Source of the DNA: an uncultured Campylobacter sp.
GTDB lineage: Bacteria > Campylobacterota > Campylobacteria > Campylobacterales > Campylobacteraceae
NCBI GenBank assembly: GCA_900772495.1
Contig: CAAHEJ010000113.1
Location: 1 to 15,182, forward strand
DNA length: 15,182 bases
Reading direction: 5' to 3'
Below, in pieces: positions 1-7,189 of this stretch; position 1 is the stretch's first letter; each line of letters starts with the position of its first letter. The notes below the pieces were generated by a model that had not been told where the DNA came from, ran no database searches, and worked only from the letters and a program-made list of their open reading frames with translations. Both the position numbers and the translations under genes were made by a program.

Positions 1-444
1 AAGCCCCAAAGCCTTTTTTATATAATAAGCTGGTCCGCCCTTAAAGCCCCCACCGCTGTCTTTACTCTTATAAACCTGTGCGAGCGTGCTTTCAGCAAAG
101 GCACTTGCACCGCCAAAAAACGCCATAAGCCACATCCAAAACAAAGCCCCAGCCCCGCCAAGCACCAAAGCCACCGAAATACCAGCGATATTGCCTATGC
201 CAACACGCGAAGCAGTCGAAATCATCAGCGCAGCAAAGGGGCTAATATGCTCGTCCTTTTGCTCTTTGTGCCTTTGCGTAAGTAGCTTAAAGACCGAACC
301 TAGCATAGAAAACTGCACGAAACGAAGCCTAAAACTATAATAAACCCCCGTGATGACAAGCAAAACTACCATAATCACATCAGTTTTTGGTAAAACAAGC
401 CGCAAAAAGCCTTGCGTAAGCTCAAACAAATCAAATCCTTGCAT
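1..444 (-). CDS. Sodium:alanine/glycine symporter (AgcS family), N-terminal part only
   Basis: Partial gene: 148 codons are present and the 3' two thirds lie beyond the left edge. My own translation of the minus strand starts MQGFDLFELTQ and gives a hydrophobic segment at about residues 20-40. Next comes the family hallmark around residues 75-118: a GVGNIAGIS stretch, then GGAGALFWMW, then AFAEST. This is the conserved sodium/substrate region of alanine or glycine:cation symporters in the inner membrane. The start ATG is at 442-444, with AAAAAAGGA a few bases upstream. The gene lies 111 bases downstream of uvrC on the same strand and has its own possible -10 box, so it may be transcribed alone. 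The family call is secure. The exact amino acid carried cannot be read from this fragment. Confidence 0.9.
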   Translation of the reverse strand, partial: MQGFDLFELTQGFLRLVLPKTDVIMVVLLVITGVYYSFRLRFVQFSMLGSVFKLLTQRHKEQKDEHISPFAALMISTASRVGIGNIAGISVALVLGGAGALFWMWLMAFFGGASAFAESTLAQVYKSKDSGGGFKGGPAYYIKKALGL

Positions 445-484
445 TGTGTGTCCTTTTTTGAATTTTTGGTTAAAATTTCCTTGA

Positions 485-490
485 ATTTTA
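485..490 (-). promoter_or_regulatory. Candidate -10 box for the AgcS-type symporter
   Basis: The minus strand reads TAAAAT here, about 40 bases before the symporter ATG, in a very AT-rich spacer (445-555). It fits the loose Campylobacter sigma70 pattern, but such hexamers are common in this base composition. A ribosome binding site (AAGGA) follows near 453-458. No convincing terminator is visible after uvrC in this spacer, so read-through from uvrC is also possible. Confidence 0.3.
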
Positions 491-555
491 GCCAAAATTT
501 AAAGGTTTTTTGCAAAAATTTATCCAAATTTTTTGATACCCAAAAAAAGCTTAAT

Positions 556-2400
556 TTATGAGGATTGTTTGAAAAATTTATGTGCAACTTTTGCGTTTGT
601 AGCATTTTTAAGCTCATCAAAACTTGCTTTATAAATGGCTTCAAAGCTGCCAAAATACTTTAAAAGTTTAGAGATTTGCCCGTCAGTTAGTCCTAAATTT
701 TTGAGCTTTGAGCTTTGCAAATCCGCCTTTTGCTTGGTGCGCTGATGAAAACTTATCGCAAAGCGGTGTGCCTCATCACGCAGGCTTTGCAAAAACAAAA
801 GTTTTTTATCGCTCACGCTCAACGCAAACTCGCCCTTAAAAGAGTGCAAAATGTCCCTTGCGCCGCCCTTTGCGCGGTGAGCTTTGGCGTCTATTTTTTC
901 TTTGGCTATGGCTAAAATATCCACATTTGCCCCGCTGCTTTTGATGATTTCCCTTGCAAGTTTTAGCAAGGTTGCACCCCCGTCAATAAGCCACAAATCA
1001 GGCGCTGCAAGCTTGTCAAAGTCTTTTGCACGCCTTGTTAAAAGCTCTTTCATCTGCTCAAACTCGTTTGCAAAGTGCAAATGATAGCGCCTGTAAGAGC
1101 CTTTGTCAAGGTCTGTATCCTTAAAAACTACCATAGCACCGACATTTGCCACACCTTGTAAATGTGAGTTGTCGAAAATCTCAATCACTTGTGGCAAATT
1201 TTCAAGCTCAAAAAACTCTTTCAGCTCGTTTAAAAGCTCGAATTTATCATTAGAGTGGTGATTTTTGATATTTTGCAAGGCGTTTTTGTGTGCTAGCTCG
1301 CAAATCCGCCTTTTTTCGCCTATTTTAGCCACTTTTATGTCAAATTTTTTGCCAAATCTTGCTGACAAAAGTTTTTCAACCAAAATTCTATCCTCAAAAT
1401 CCTGCAAAACATAAATTTGGGTTGAATTTACAGGCTCATCAACGCTAAAACTTTCTAAAATCACCTGTTTGTAGCATTCATTTTCATCAAATTCATCAGC
1501 CCTAACACTAAAAATTTTATGCTTTGCGCTGATGATTTTGCCATTTTGAATGACAAAACGCACGAGTGCAAGGGTATTTTGAGCCTTTGCAAGCGCAAAA
1601 ACATTGAAATTTTCAAGCCTTGCAATGTCGATTTGAATTTTTACTTGCAAATCCTTAATGGTTGCGAGCATATCACGCATTTTCGCCGCTTCTTCGTAGT
1701 TTTCATTTTGGGCGTAAAGTTGCATTTTGCTTTGCAAATTTTTTAAAAGCAAATGCGGATTAAGTAGCGCATTTGTGGCGTTTTGAACGATTTTTGCGTA
1801 TTCATCAACGCTTATTTTTCCTTCACACACAGCAGCACAACGCCCGATTTGAGCGAAGATACAAGCCTTTTTGCACGATGATTTTTGTTTGAGTTTGAAA
1901 TTCAAATAAAGCGCGTTTAAAAGCTCTCTTGCGCCCTTAAAAAAGGGTCCAAAGTATTTGATTTTAGGCTTTTTGATGAGCTTTCTTGTCAGCTCAAAAC
2001 GCGGGTATTTTTCGCTCAAATCCACATAAATGTAAGGATAGGTTTTATCATCTCGCAGCAAAATGTTGTATTTTGGGCGTAGTTGCTTGATGAAAGAGTT
2101 TTCAAGTATGAGCGCATCGGCTTCTGATTCTGTGGTGATGAATTCTAAATGCACGCACTCATCAAGCATTTTTTGTATGCGCAAAGAAGTTCGCGGGTTT
2201 GGGGCTAAATTTGGCGTGAAAACAAAATAGCTTCGCACTCTGTGCTTTAAATTTTTTGCCTTACCTACATATAAAAGGCGGTTTTGAGCATTAAAATACT
2301 GATAAACGCCCGATTTTTCGGGCAGAGTTTTAAGTTCATCGGCTAAATTTGATGAATTTAGGGAATTTTGACTTAAATTTTTTTGTGTTTTATTTGGCAT
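556..2400 (-). CDS. uvrC: UvrABC system protein C (excinuclease subunit C)
   Basis: UvrC makes both incisions around a bulky DNA lesion after UvrA and UvrB have marked it. The 614-residue protein shows the whole family layout. The GIY-YIG nuclease (GVY at 31-33, YVG at 44-46) makes the 3' cut. A Cys-containing segment lies around 175-195. The UvrB-binding UVR helix pair follows near 210-245. The RNase H-like endonuclease that makes the 5' cut has acidic residues in IFDNSHLQG (D410) and LWLIDGG (D473). A helix-hairpin-helix pair ends the protein. The start overlaps the end of the upstream DciA-like gene by 11 bases, so the two are probably translated together; the binding site is weak (AAGCGATAAAAA before ATG). 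Residues 8-20 are an Asn/Ser/Leu-rich stretch that I do not remember in C. jejuni UvrC, whose LPxxxGVYQYF core starts much nearer Met1. Confidence 0.98.
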   Translation of the reverse strand: MPNKTQKNLSQNSLNSSNLADELKTLPEKSGVYQYFNAQNRLLYVGKAKNLKHRVRSYFVFTPNLAPNPRTSLRIQKMLDECVHLEFITTESEADALILENSFIKQLRPKYNILLRDDKTYPYIYVDLSEKYPRFELTRKLIKKPKIKYFGPFFKGARELLNALYLNFKLKQKSSCKKACIFAQIGRCAAVCEGKISVDEYAKIVQNATNALLNPHLLLKNLQSKMQLYAQNENYEEAAKMRDMLATIKDLQVKIQIDIARLENFNVFALAKAQNTLALVRFVIQNGKIISAKHKIFSVRADEFDENECYKQVILESFSVDEPVNSTQIYVLQDFEDRILVEKLLSARFGKKFDIKVAKIGEKRRICELAHKNALQNIKNHHSNDKFELLNELKEFFELENLPQVIEIFDNSHLQGVANVGAMVVFKDTDLDKGSYRRYHLHFANEFEQMKELLTRRAKDFDKLAAPDLWLIDGGATLLKLAREIIKSSGANVDILAIAKEKIDAKAHRAKGGARDILHSFKGEFALSVSDKKLLFLQSLRDEAHRFAISFHQRTKQKADLQSSKLKNLGLTDGQISKLLKYFGSFEAIYKASFDELKNATNAKVAHKFFKQSS

Positions 2401-2848
2401 TTTTTATCGCTTGGCGAATTTTTTCAAATTTTTCAAAAAGAATTTCATTGCTGAAAGGGTTTTTAAACTCGCCCTTTGAAAGTTCTAAAAAAAATTTTTG
2501 TTTTTTTTCATCATTTTTTAAGGCTGGCACAAAATACCTATCTGTAAAGATTTTAAGCGTTTTTATCTTTTCAAATTCACTCAAAGGATTTGCCTTTGCG
2601 TAAATTTTTATGAGAATTTTAATGCTTTTTTTGGTATCATCGTGGTTGAGTTCTTGATAGGCAGCTGGGTGCTTAACAAGTATCATTAAGCTGTCGTTCT
2701 TGATAAAGATTTTGGAGATAAGGGCTTGATGGGCTGGATTCATCAAGCGCAAGAAATCTTGTGCAAAAAAAATTTTTTTAAGGGGTTTGTAATGATGAGT
2801 TCCCATAAGTTCGGCGATGATTGCTGGCGTTTGTTTAAGCTTTTTCAT
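2390..2848 (-). CDS. DUF721/DciA-like small protein
   Basis: A 152-residue soluble, basic protein with no signal peptide. It corresponds, as I recall, to an unnamed C. jejuni gene lying directly upstream of uvrC. Residues about 1-75 resemble the DUF721 (DciA) fold. There is an N-terminal helical part, then ALISKIFIKNDSLMILVKHP followed by AAYQELNH, matching the family pattern of a strand pair ending in a short 'aW..EL' signature. DciA proteins help place the replicative helicase DnaB on DNA in many bacteria. That role here is an inference from a weak pattern match. The C-terminal half (about 76-152) is lysine-rich, helical-looking and unrecognised. The last 11 bases overlap uvrC. An extended -10 box sits so close to the ATG that the mRNA may have no leader, and no ribosome binding site is visible. 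The gene is secure; the function is not. Confidence 0.85.
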   Translation of the reverse strand: MKKLKQTPAIIAELMGTHHYKPLKKIFFAQDFLRLMNPAHQALISKIFIKNDSLMILVKHPAAYQELNHDDTKKSIKILIKIYAKANPLSEFEKIKTLKIFTDRYFVPALKNDEKKQKFFLELSKGEFKNPFSNEILFEKFEKIRQAIKNAK

Positions 2849-2980
2849 ATCAGCATTATAGCATTTTTTTGCTTAATGCTTAGTGGCTGTGGCAACAAAG
2901 CCGACCCGAGCTATCCTGTGGTAGATAGTAACGGCTCAGTTATCGAAGTAAAGCCATATAAAAAGCTAAATAGGTGGTAA
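2831..2980 (+). CDS. Small lipoprotein (possibly LptM-like)
   Basis: A 49-residue product when started at TTG 2831: a basic residue, a hydrophobic core (ISIIAFFCLML) and the lipobox LSGC. The lipidated Cys would lead a mature peptide of about 30 residues, starting CGNKADPSYPV. That start resembles the CGxKGPLYxP opening of LptM/YifL, a small lipoprotein that helps assemble the LPS export channel LptD; this is inference from a short motif. The start is uncertain. TTG 2831 gives a typical short signal peptide but has no ribosome binding site. ATG 2792 has AGGGG six bases upstream, but it would give a long N-region with two acidic residues. Either start overlaps the oppositely oriented DciA-like gene, by 18 or 57 bases. 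The TAA stop is followed by the guaA leader region, so the gene could be cotranscribed with guaA. Confidence 0.65.
   Translation: MFKLFHISIIAFFCLMLSGCGNKADPSYPVVDSNGSVIEVKPYKKLNRW
2855..2863 (-). promoter_or_regulatory. Extended -10 promoter, probably leaderless, for the DciA-like/uvrC unit
   Basis: The minus strand reads TGCTATAAT, a perfect extended -10 box of the Campylobacter sigma70 type. Only six bases (GCTGAT) separate it from the ATG of the DciA-like gene at 2848. Transcription normally starts about seven bases after the hexamer, which is the A of the ATG. The absence of any Shine-Dalgarno sequence agrees. The box lies inside the signal-peptide codons of the lipoprotein gene on the other strand. 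Confidence 0.6.
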
Positions 2981-2983
2981 AAT
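2975..2983 (+). promoter_or_regulatory. Candidate extended -10 box upstream of guaA (distal)
   Basis: TGGTAAAAT overlaps the last codon and stop of the small lipoprotein gene. It matches TGnTAnAAT and would start a transcript near 2990 with a leader of almost 180 bases before guaA. A second match, TGTTAAAAT, lies at 3055-3063. Both are upstream of the hairpin at 3086-3132. Sequence alone does not show which promoter is used. Confidence 0.3.
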
Positions 2984-3085
2984 AGCATTTTATCGCGCTA
3001 AATTTGACATTTTTGACTTTAAATCAACTCAATCCTTAAACATTTAAAATTTAGTGTTAAAATTTGAGTGTTTTTAAATAAAATC

Positions 3086-3135
3086 AAGCGTTAAAGCCTT
3101 TTAAATTTTGAATTTTAGGCATTTAAACGCTTTTT
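3086..3135 (+). terminator. Hairpin with short T-run before guaA: lipoprotein terminator or guaA attenuator
   Basis: Bases 3086-3098 pair with 3118-3132 in 13 base pairs, AAGCGTT/AACGCTT plus AAA/TTT plus GCC/GGC, interrupted by two single A bulges on the 3' side. The inner loop contains a further AAATT-TTG-AATTT mini-stem. The 3' arm runs into TTTTT (3131-3135), so only three T bases follow the stem. This has the shape of an intrinsic terminator, somewhat weak. It could end the lipoprotein transcript or act as an attenuator if guaA is transcribed from upstream. Confidence 0.5.
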
Positions 3136-3140
3136 ATAAA
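3135..3140 (+). promoter_or_regulatory. Candidate proximal -10 box for guaA
   Basis: TATAAA (followed by T) sits immediately after the hairpin and 27 bases before the guaA ATG, giving a predicted leader of about 20 bases containing AAGGA at 3158-3162. If this is the guaA promoter, the hairpin is simply the terminator of the upstream gene. Confidence 0.4.
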
Positions 3141-3167
3141 TGAAAATTCAACCCAAAAAGGAAAAAA

Positions 3168-4703
3168 ATGAAAAAAGACTGCATTTTGGTTTTGGACTTT
3201 GGCTCACAATACACCCAGCTCATCGCTCGCCGCTTGCGCGAACAAGGCGTTTATGCTGAAATTTTACCCTTTAACACAAGCCTTGAAACAATCCGCTCAA
3301 AAGCCCCAAAGGGCATTGTTTTAAGCGGAGGACCAGCCAGCGTTTATGAAAAGGACGCTTATTTTTGCGATGAGGGCGTTTTTACGCTTGGTGTGCCTGT
3401 GCTTGGCATTTGCTATGGTATGCAGCTTATGGCACAGCACTTTGGCGCGAGCGTTTGCCCCGCAAAGCATAAAGAATATGGCAAGGCAAGCATTGAAATT
3501 TCGCGCGAGAACCCGCTTTTTAAGGACTTGCCGCAAAAGCAAGTGGTGTGGATGAGCCACGCTGACAAGGTTGAGAGCTTACCAAATGACTTTGAAGTGC
3601 TAGCAAGTAGCGAAAATAGCCCTTTTTGTGTCTTTGGCGATGAAAAGCGCAAATTCTACGCCTTGCAGTTTCACCCCGAAGTGCAGCACAGCGAATTTGG
3701 GACAAAAATGCTTAAAAATTTCGCTAAATACATTTGTGAATGCGAAAGCACTTGGAATATGGGAAGCTTTGCTAAGGCGCAAAGCGCGGCTATAAAGGCA
3801 CAAGTTGGGACTGACAAGGTGCTGTGTGCGGTAAGTGGGGGCGTGGATAGTAGCGTAGTGGCTGCACTCTTGGCAAATGCGATAAAAGAGCAAGTTGTTG
3901 TCGTTTTTGTGGATAATGGGCTTTTGCGAAAAAACGAAAAAGAAGCGGTAGAAACAATGTTTAGGCATAATTTAGGCATAAATTTAATCACCATTGACGC
4001 GAGTAAAACCTTTTTAGAACGCTTAAAAGGCGTAGTTGAGCCTGAAAAAAAGCGCAAAATCATCGGCAATACCTTTATCGAAGTCTTTGAAGCGGAGGCA
4101 AAAAAGCACAAGGGTATAAAATATCTCGCGCAAGGCACGCTTTATACGGACATCATCGAAAGCTCAGTTGTGGGCGCAAGCAAAACCATAAAATCGCACC
4201 ACAATGTAGGCGGACTGCCCGAAAAGATGAATTTAAAGCTCATTGAGCCGCTTAAAGAAATCTTTAAAGACGAAGTGCGTGCGCTTGGCTTGGAGTTGGG
4301 GCTTAGCAAAGAGCTAGTTTTCCGCCATCCATTCCCCGGACCAGGGCTAGCCATACGCATAATGGGCGAGGTAAATGAGCCGAGCTTAGAGCTTTTAAGA
4401 AATGCTGATGTCATTTTGCGTGAAGAGCTTAAAAGCTCGGGTTGGTATGATAGAACTTGGCAGGCGTTTTGCGTGCTTTTAAATGTCAAAAGTGTCGGTG
4501 TGATGGGCGATAACCGCACTTATGATAATGCTGTGTGCGTGCGCGTGGTAAATGCAAGCGATGGTATGACGGCGAGTTTTTCACGCCTTCCTTACGAACT
4601 GCTTGAAAACATAAGCCGCCGTATCATCAACGAAGTAGCGGGCATTAACCGCGTGGTGTATGACATAAGCTCAAAGCCCCCAGCTACGATAGAGTGGGAG
4701 TAG
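3168..4703 (+). CDS. guaA: GMP synthase, glutamine-hydrolysing
   Basis: Converts XMP, glutamine and ATP to GMP in the cytoplasm, the last step of de novo guanine nucleotide synthesis. The 511 residues are the normal family length. Residues 1-195 form the class I glutamine amidotransferase with the triad C82 (in GICYGMQ), H169 and E171 (in FHPEV). Residues about 215-390 form the ATP pyrophosphatase with the PP-loop SGGVDSS at 223-229. The C-terminal dimerisation domain carries RHPFPGPGLAIR and ends in KPPATIEWE, as expected. The start has AAAAAGGA at ideal spacing. The gene stands alone between a 187-base and a 154-base spacer. Nothing is truncated or unusual. Confidence 0.99.
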   Translation: MKKDCILVLDFGSQYTQLIARRLREQGVYAEILPFNTSLETIRSKAPKGIVLSGGPASVYEKDAYFCDEGVFTLGVPVLGICYGMQLMAQHFGASVCPAKHKEYGKASIEISRENPLFKDLPQKQVVWMSHADKVESLPNDFEVLASSENSPFCVFGDEKRKFYALQFHPEVQHSEFGTKMLKNFAKYICECESTWNMGSFAKAQSAAIKAQVGTDKVLCAVSGGVDSSVVAALLANAIKEQVVVVFVDNGLLRKNEKEAVETMFRHNLGINLITIDASKTFLERLKGVVEPEKKRKIIGNTFIEVFEAEAKKHKGIKYLAQGTLYTDIIESSVVGASKTIKSHHNVGGLPEKMNLKLIEPLKEIFKDEVRALGLELGLSKELVFRHPFPGPGLAIRIMGEVNEPSLELLRNADVILREELKSSGWYDRTWQAFCVLLNVKSVGVMGDNRTYDNAVCVRVVNASDGMTASFSRLPYELLENISRRIINEVAGINRVVYDISSKPPATIEWE

Positions 4704-4757
4704 CGGTGCAAATTTAAATGAGCTGTATTTAAGATGTCAATTTTTACTATTTATGGA

Positions 4758-4781
4758 TTGAAATTTTAACTAAAATTTCAA
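4758..4781. repeat. Perfect AT-rich inverted repeat between guaA and topA
   Basis: Two 11-base arms, TTGAAATTTTA and its exact complement, flank a 2-base centre (AC). As RNA it could form a hairpin of about ten pairs with a 4-base loop, but it is nearly all A-U and has no following T-run, so it is a poor terminator. As DNA it could be an operator for a dimeric regulator. No other feature is seen in the 4704-4857 spacer apart from the topA promoter candidate. Confidence 0.5.
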
Positions 4782-4803
4782 GCAAAATTTACCAAGTTTT
4801 TAG

Positions 4804-4809
4804 TAAAAT
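4804..4809 (+). promoter_or_regulatory. Candidate -10 box for topA-bioB
   Basis: TAAAAT lies 48 bases before the topA ATG after a T-rich stretch (AAGTTTTTAG), the kind of upstream sequence seen at Campylobacter sigma70 promoters. The predicted leader is about 42 bases and carries AAGGG just before the start codon. Confidence 0.4.
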
Positions 4810-4857
4810 CTCACATTTAGAAAATGGCGACATTTCAAATCAAATTTAAGGGCAAAA

Positions 4858-7083
4858 ATGAAAAATCTAATCATAGTCGAATCCCCAGCAAAAGCCAAAA
4901 CCATAGGCAATTTTTTAGGCAAGGATTATGAAGTGATGGCGTCAAAAGGACACATTCGCGACTTGCCAAAATCAAGCTTTGGCATAAAAATCGATGATGA
5001 AAACTTTGTGCCAGAGTATAGAGTGTCAAGCGACCATTCTACCATAGTTAAAGAGCTTAAAAGCAAGGCAAAGTCCGCTAAACAAGTCTATCTAGCTACC
5101 GATGAGGACAGAGAGGGCGAGGCTATCGCTTATCACATAGCTAAGGCTATTGACAAGGACGAAAACGCCTTGCCCCGCATAGTTTTTCACGAAATCACGC
5201 AAAGTGCGATTGAAAATGCGCTCAAAAACCCACGCAAACTTGATATGAACAGCGTAAATGCCCAGCAAGCCCGCCGTTTGCTTGACCGCATAGTCGGCTA
5301 CAAGCTCAGTCCGCTTTTAGCAAGCAAGATTCAAAAAGGCTTGTCCGCAGGGCGCGTGCAAAGTGCCGCGCTTAAAATCGTGGTAGATAGGGAACGCGAG
5401 ATAAAGGCTTTTGTGCCGATAGAGTATTTTAGTATCGATATGATTTTTAGCAAGGATTTAAACGCCGAGCTTGTGGAATTTGAGGGCAAAAAACTTGAAA
5501 AATTAAGCCTTACCAACAAAGACAGGGCAAAACTCATCTTAAATGCGTGTCAAAAGGCTGAATTTAGCGTAGAAGGCATAGAGAGCAAAGAGCGCAAAAT
5601 CGCTCCACAGCCGCCTTTTATGACTTCTACCTTGCAGCAAAGTGCGAGCAACGCGCTTGGCTTTAATCCTAAAAAAACGATGATGCTCGCTCAAAAGCTC
5701 TATGAGGGCGTTAAAACGCATCAAGGCACGATGGGCGTTATCACTTATATGCGAACGGACAGCCTAAATTTAGCAAAAGAAGCCCTAGCAAACGCAAGAG
5801 AACACATAAAGGCAAACTTTGGCGACAAATACTTGCCCGCAAAGCCCTGCGTGTATGCGACAAAGAGCAAGGGCGCGCAAGAAGCGCACGAGGCGATAAG
5901 ACCAACAAATTTAAGTTTCACGCCCCAAATCGCCGCTAAATTCTTAGAAAAAGACGAGCTAAAACTCTACACACTCATCTACAACCGCTTTTTAGCCTGC
6001 CAAATGAGTGCGGCACTTTCTCAAACTCAAAGCGTTTTCGTGCGAGGGGATAAGGCTTTGTTTAAGATAAGTGGGCGCAAAATCCTATTTGACGGCTTTT
6101 ACAAAGTCTATGGCGATATGGACAAGGACAAAATCTTGCCTGATTTAAAAGCGAAGCAAGTGCTTAAAGTGCAGGATTTGCAGATGAATTCACATTTTAC
6201 TGAGCCGCCAAGCCGTTACTCAGAAGCTGGACTTGTCAAAAAGCTTGAAAGCCTTGGTATAGGGCGTCCTAGCACTTATGCGCCAACCATTTCTATACTC
6301 ACAAGCCGTGATTATGTCAAAATCGAAAAAAAGCAACTTGTCCCCACAGAAGTAGCTTTTAGCGTGGTAGAGGTGCTTGAAAAGCACTTTGGCGACATAG
6401 TTGATGCTGAATTTACTTCAAAATTAGAGGACAAACTTGACAGCATAGCCGATGAAAAAGCCGACTGGCAAGGCGTTTTGCGTGAATTTTACTTTCCCTT
6501 TATGAGAAAGATTGATGAGGGCAAAAAAAACATAAATTCCTTAAAACAAAGCATACCCACAGGCGAAAACTGCCCAGAGTGTGGCAAAGAGCTGGTAAAA
6601 CGCAAGAGCCGTTTTGGCGAGTTTGTAGGGTGCAGCGGCTATCCAAAATGCAAATACATCAAACGAGAAGAAAGTGCGCAAAATGCTGAATTTAAAGACA
6701 GCGAGGCTAATGGCGAAAATGGAGTGTGCGAAAAATGCGGCAAGCCTATGGTGCAAAAATTTGGGCGAAACGGCGCATTTTTAGCGTGCAGCGGCTATCC
6801 AAAATGCAAAAACGCCAAGTCCTTAGGCGGACAAAAAGAACGCAAGGTAGTGGAGGGTGTAAAATGCCCTGAGTGCGGCGGTGAAATAGTTGAAAGAATG
6901 TCAAGGCGTGGGAAATTCTACGGCTGTGGCAACTACCCAAAATGCAAATTTATAAGCAATTACAAACTTGTTGATGAAAAATGCGAAGAATGCTCAAACG
7001 CCTATTTAGTCATCAAAGAGCTGAAAAAAGGCACTTTTTTAGAATGCCCTAAATGCAAGGCTAAAAAGCAGGTTGAAGTTTAA
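4858..7083 (+). CDS. topA: DNA topoisomerase I (type IA)
   Basis: Relaxes negative supercoils by cutting one strand and passing the other through the gap. The 741-residue protein has an N-terminal Toprim domain with the metal-binding acids E8, D82, D84 and E86 (in ATDEDREGEA). The catalytic tyrosine is Y297 in GVITYMRTDS. The SPLLASKIQ and SAGRVQSAAL segments line the active-site cavity. The C-terminal tail has four C4 zinc motifs: the first three begin at C572/C575, C624/C627 and C670/C673, each with a C..YPKC second half. The fourth begins at C709/C712, lacks the YPKC form and ends in C730/C733. AAGGG precedes the ATG. bioB follows after 106 bases with no strong terminator between, and the same pair is adjacent in C. 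jejuni as I recall. Confidence 0.99.
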   Translation: MKNLIIVESPAKAKTIGNFLGKDYEVMASKGHIRDLPKSSFGIKIDDENFVPEYRVSSDHSTIVKELKSKAKSAKQVYLATDEDREGEAIAYHIAKAIDKDENALPRIVFHEITQSAIENALKNPRKLDMNSVNAQQARRLLDRIVGYKLSPLLASKIQKGLSAGRVQSAALKIVVDREREIKAFVPIEYFSIDMIFSKDLNAELVEFEGKKLEKLSLTNKDRAKLILNACQKAEFSVEGIESKERKIAPQPPFMTSTLQQSASNALGFNPKKTMMLAQKLYEGVKTHQGTMGVITYMRTDSLNLAKEALANAREHIKANFGDKYLPAKPCVYATKSKGAQEAHEAIRPTNLSFTPQIAAKFLEKDELKLYTLIYNRFLACQMSAALSQTQSVFVRGDKALFKISGRKILFDGFYKVYGDMDKDKILPDLKAKQVLKVQDLQMNSHFTEPPSRYSEAGLVKKLESLGIGRPSTYAPTISILTSRDYVKIEKKQLVPTEVAFSVVEVLEKHFGDIVDAEFTSKLEDKLDSIADEKADWQGVLREFYFPFMRKIDEGKKNINSLKQSIPTGENCPECGKELVKRKSRFGEFVGCSGYPKCKYIKREESAQNAEFKDSEANGENGVCEKCGKPMVQKFGRNGAFLACSGYPKCKNAKSLGGQKERKVVEGVKCPECGGEIVERMSRRGKFYGCGNYPKCKFISNYKLVDEKCEECSNAYLVIKELKKGTFLECPKCKAKKQVEV

Positions 7084-7189
7084 GATAGTGATTTATCTTG
7101 CAAAAATTTGTTTTTAGGCGCGTAAAAAAGGCTTTAAAGGCATTTAGGCAAGGCGAAAAATTTAAGATAAAGTTTGCGAAAGGATAAAA

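Noticed and set aside
375..653. 92-residue minus-strand reading frame between uvrC and the symporter
   Set aside because: It overlaps both genes in another frame, is read from low-complexity AT-rich sequence, has no ribosome binding site and no family resemblance.
3600..4519. Long antisense frames inside guaA (122, 155 and 125 residues)
   Set aside because: They are Ser/Ala/Leu-rich shadows of a clearly conserved gene; guaA accounts for the coding signal.
7082..7099. Small stem AAGATA/TATCTT after topA as a terminator
   Set aside because: Six weak pairs and no T-run; bioB follows with a good ribosome binding site, so read-through is more likely.
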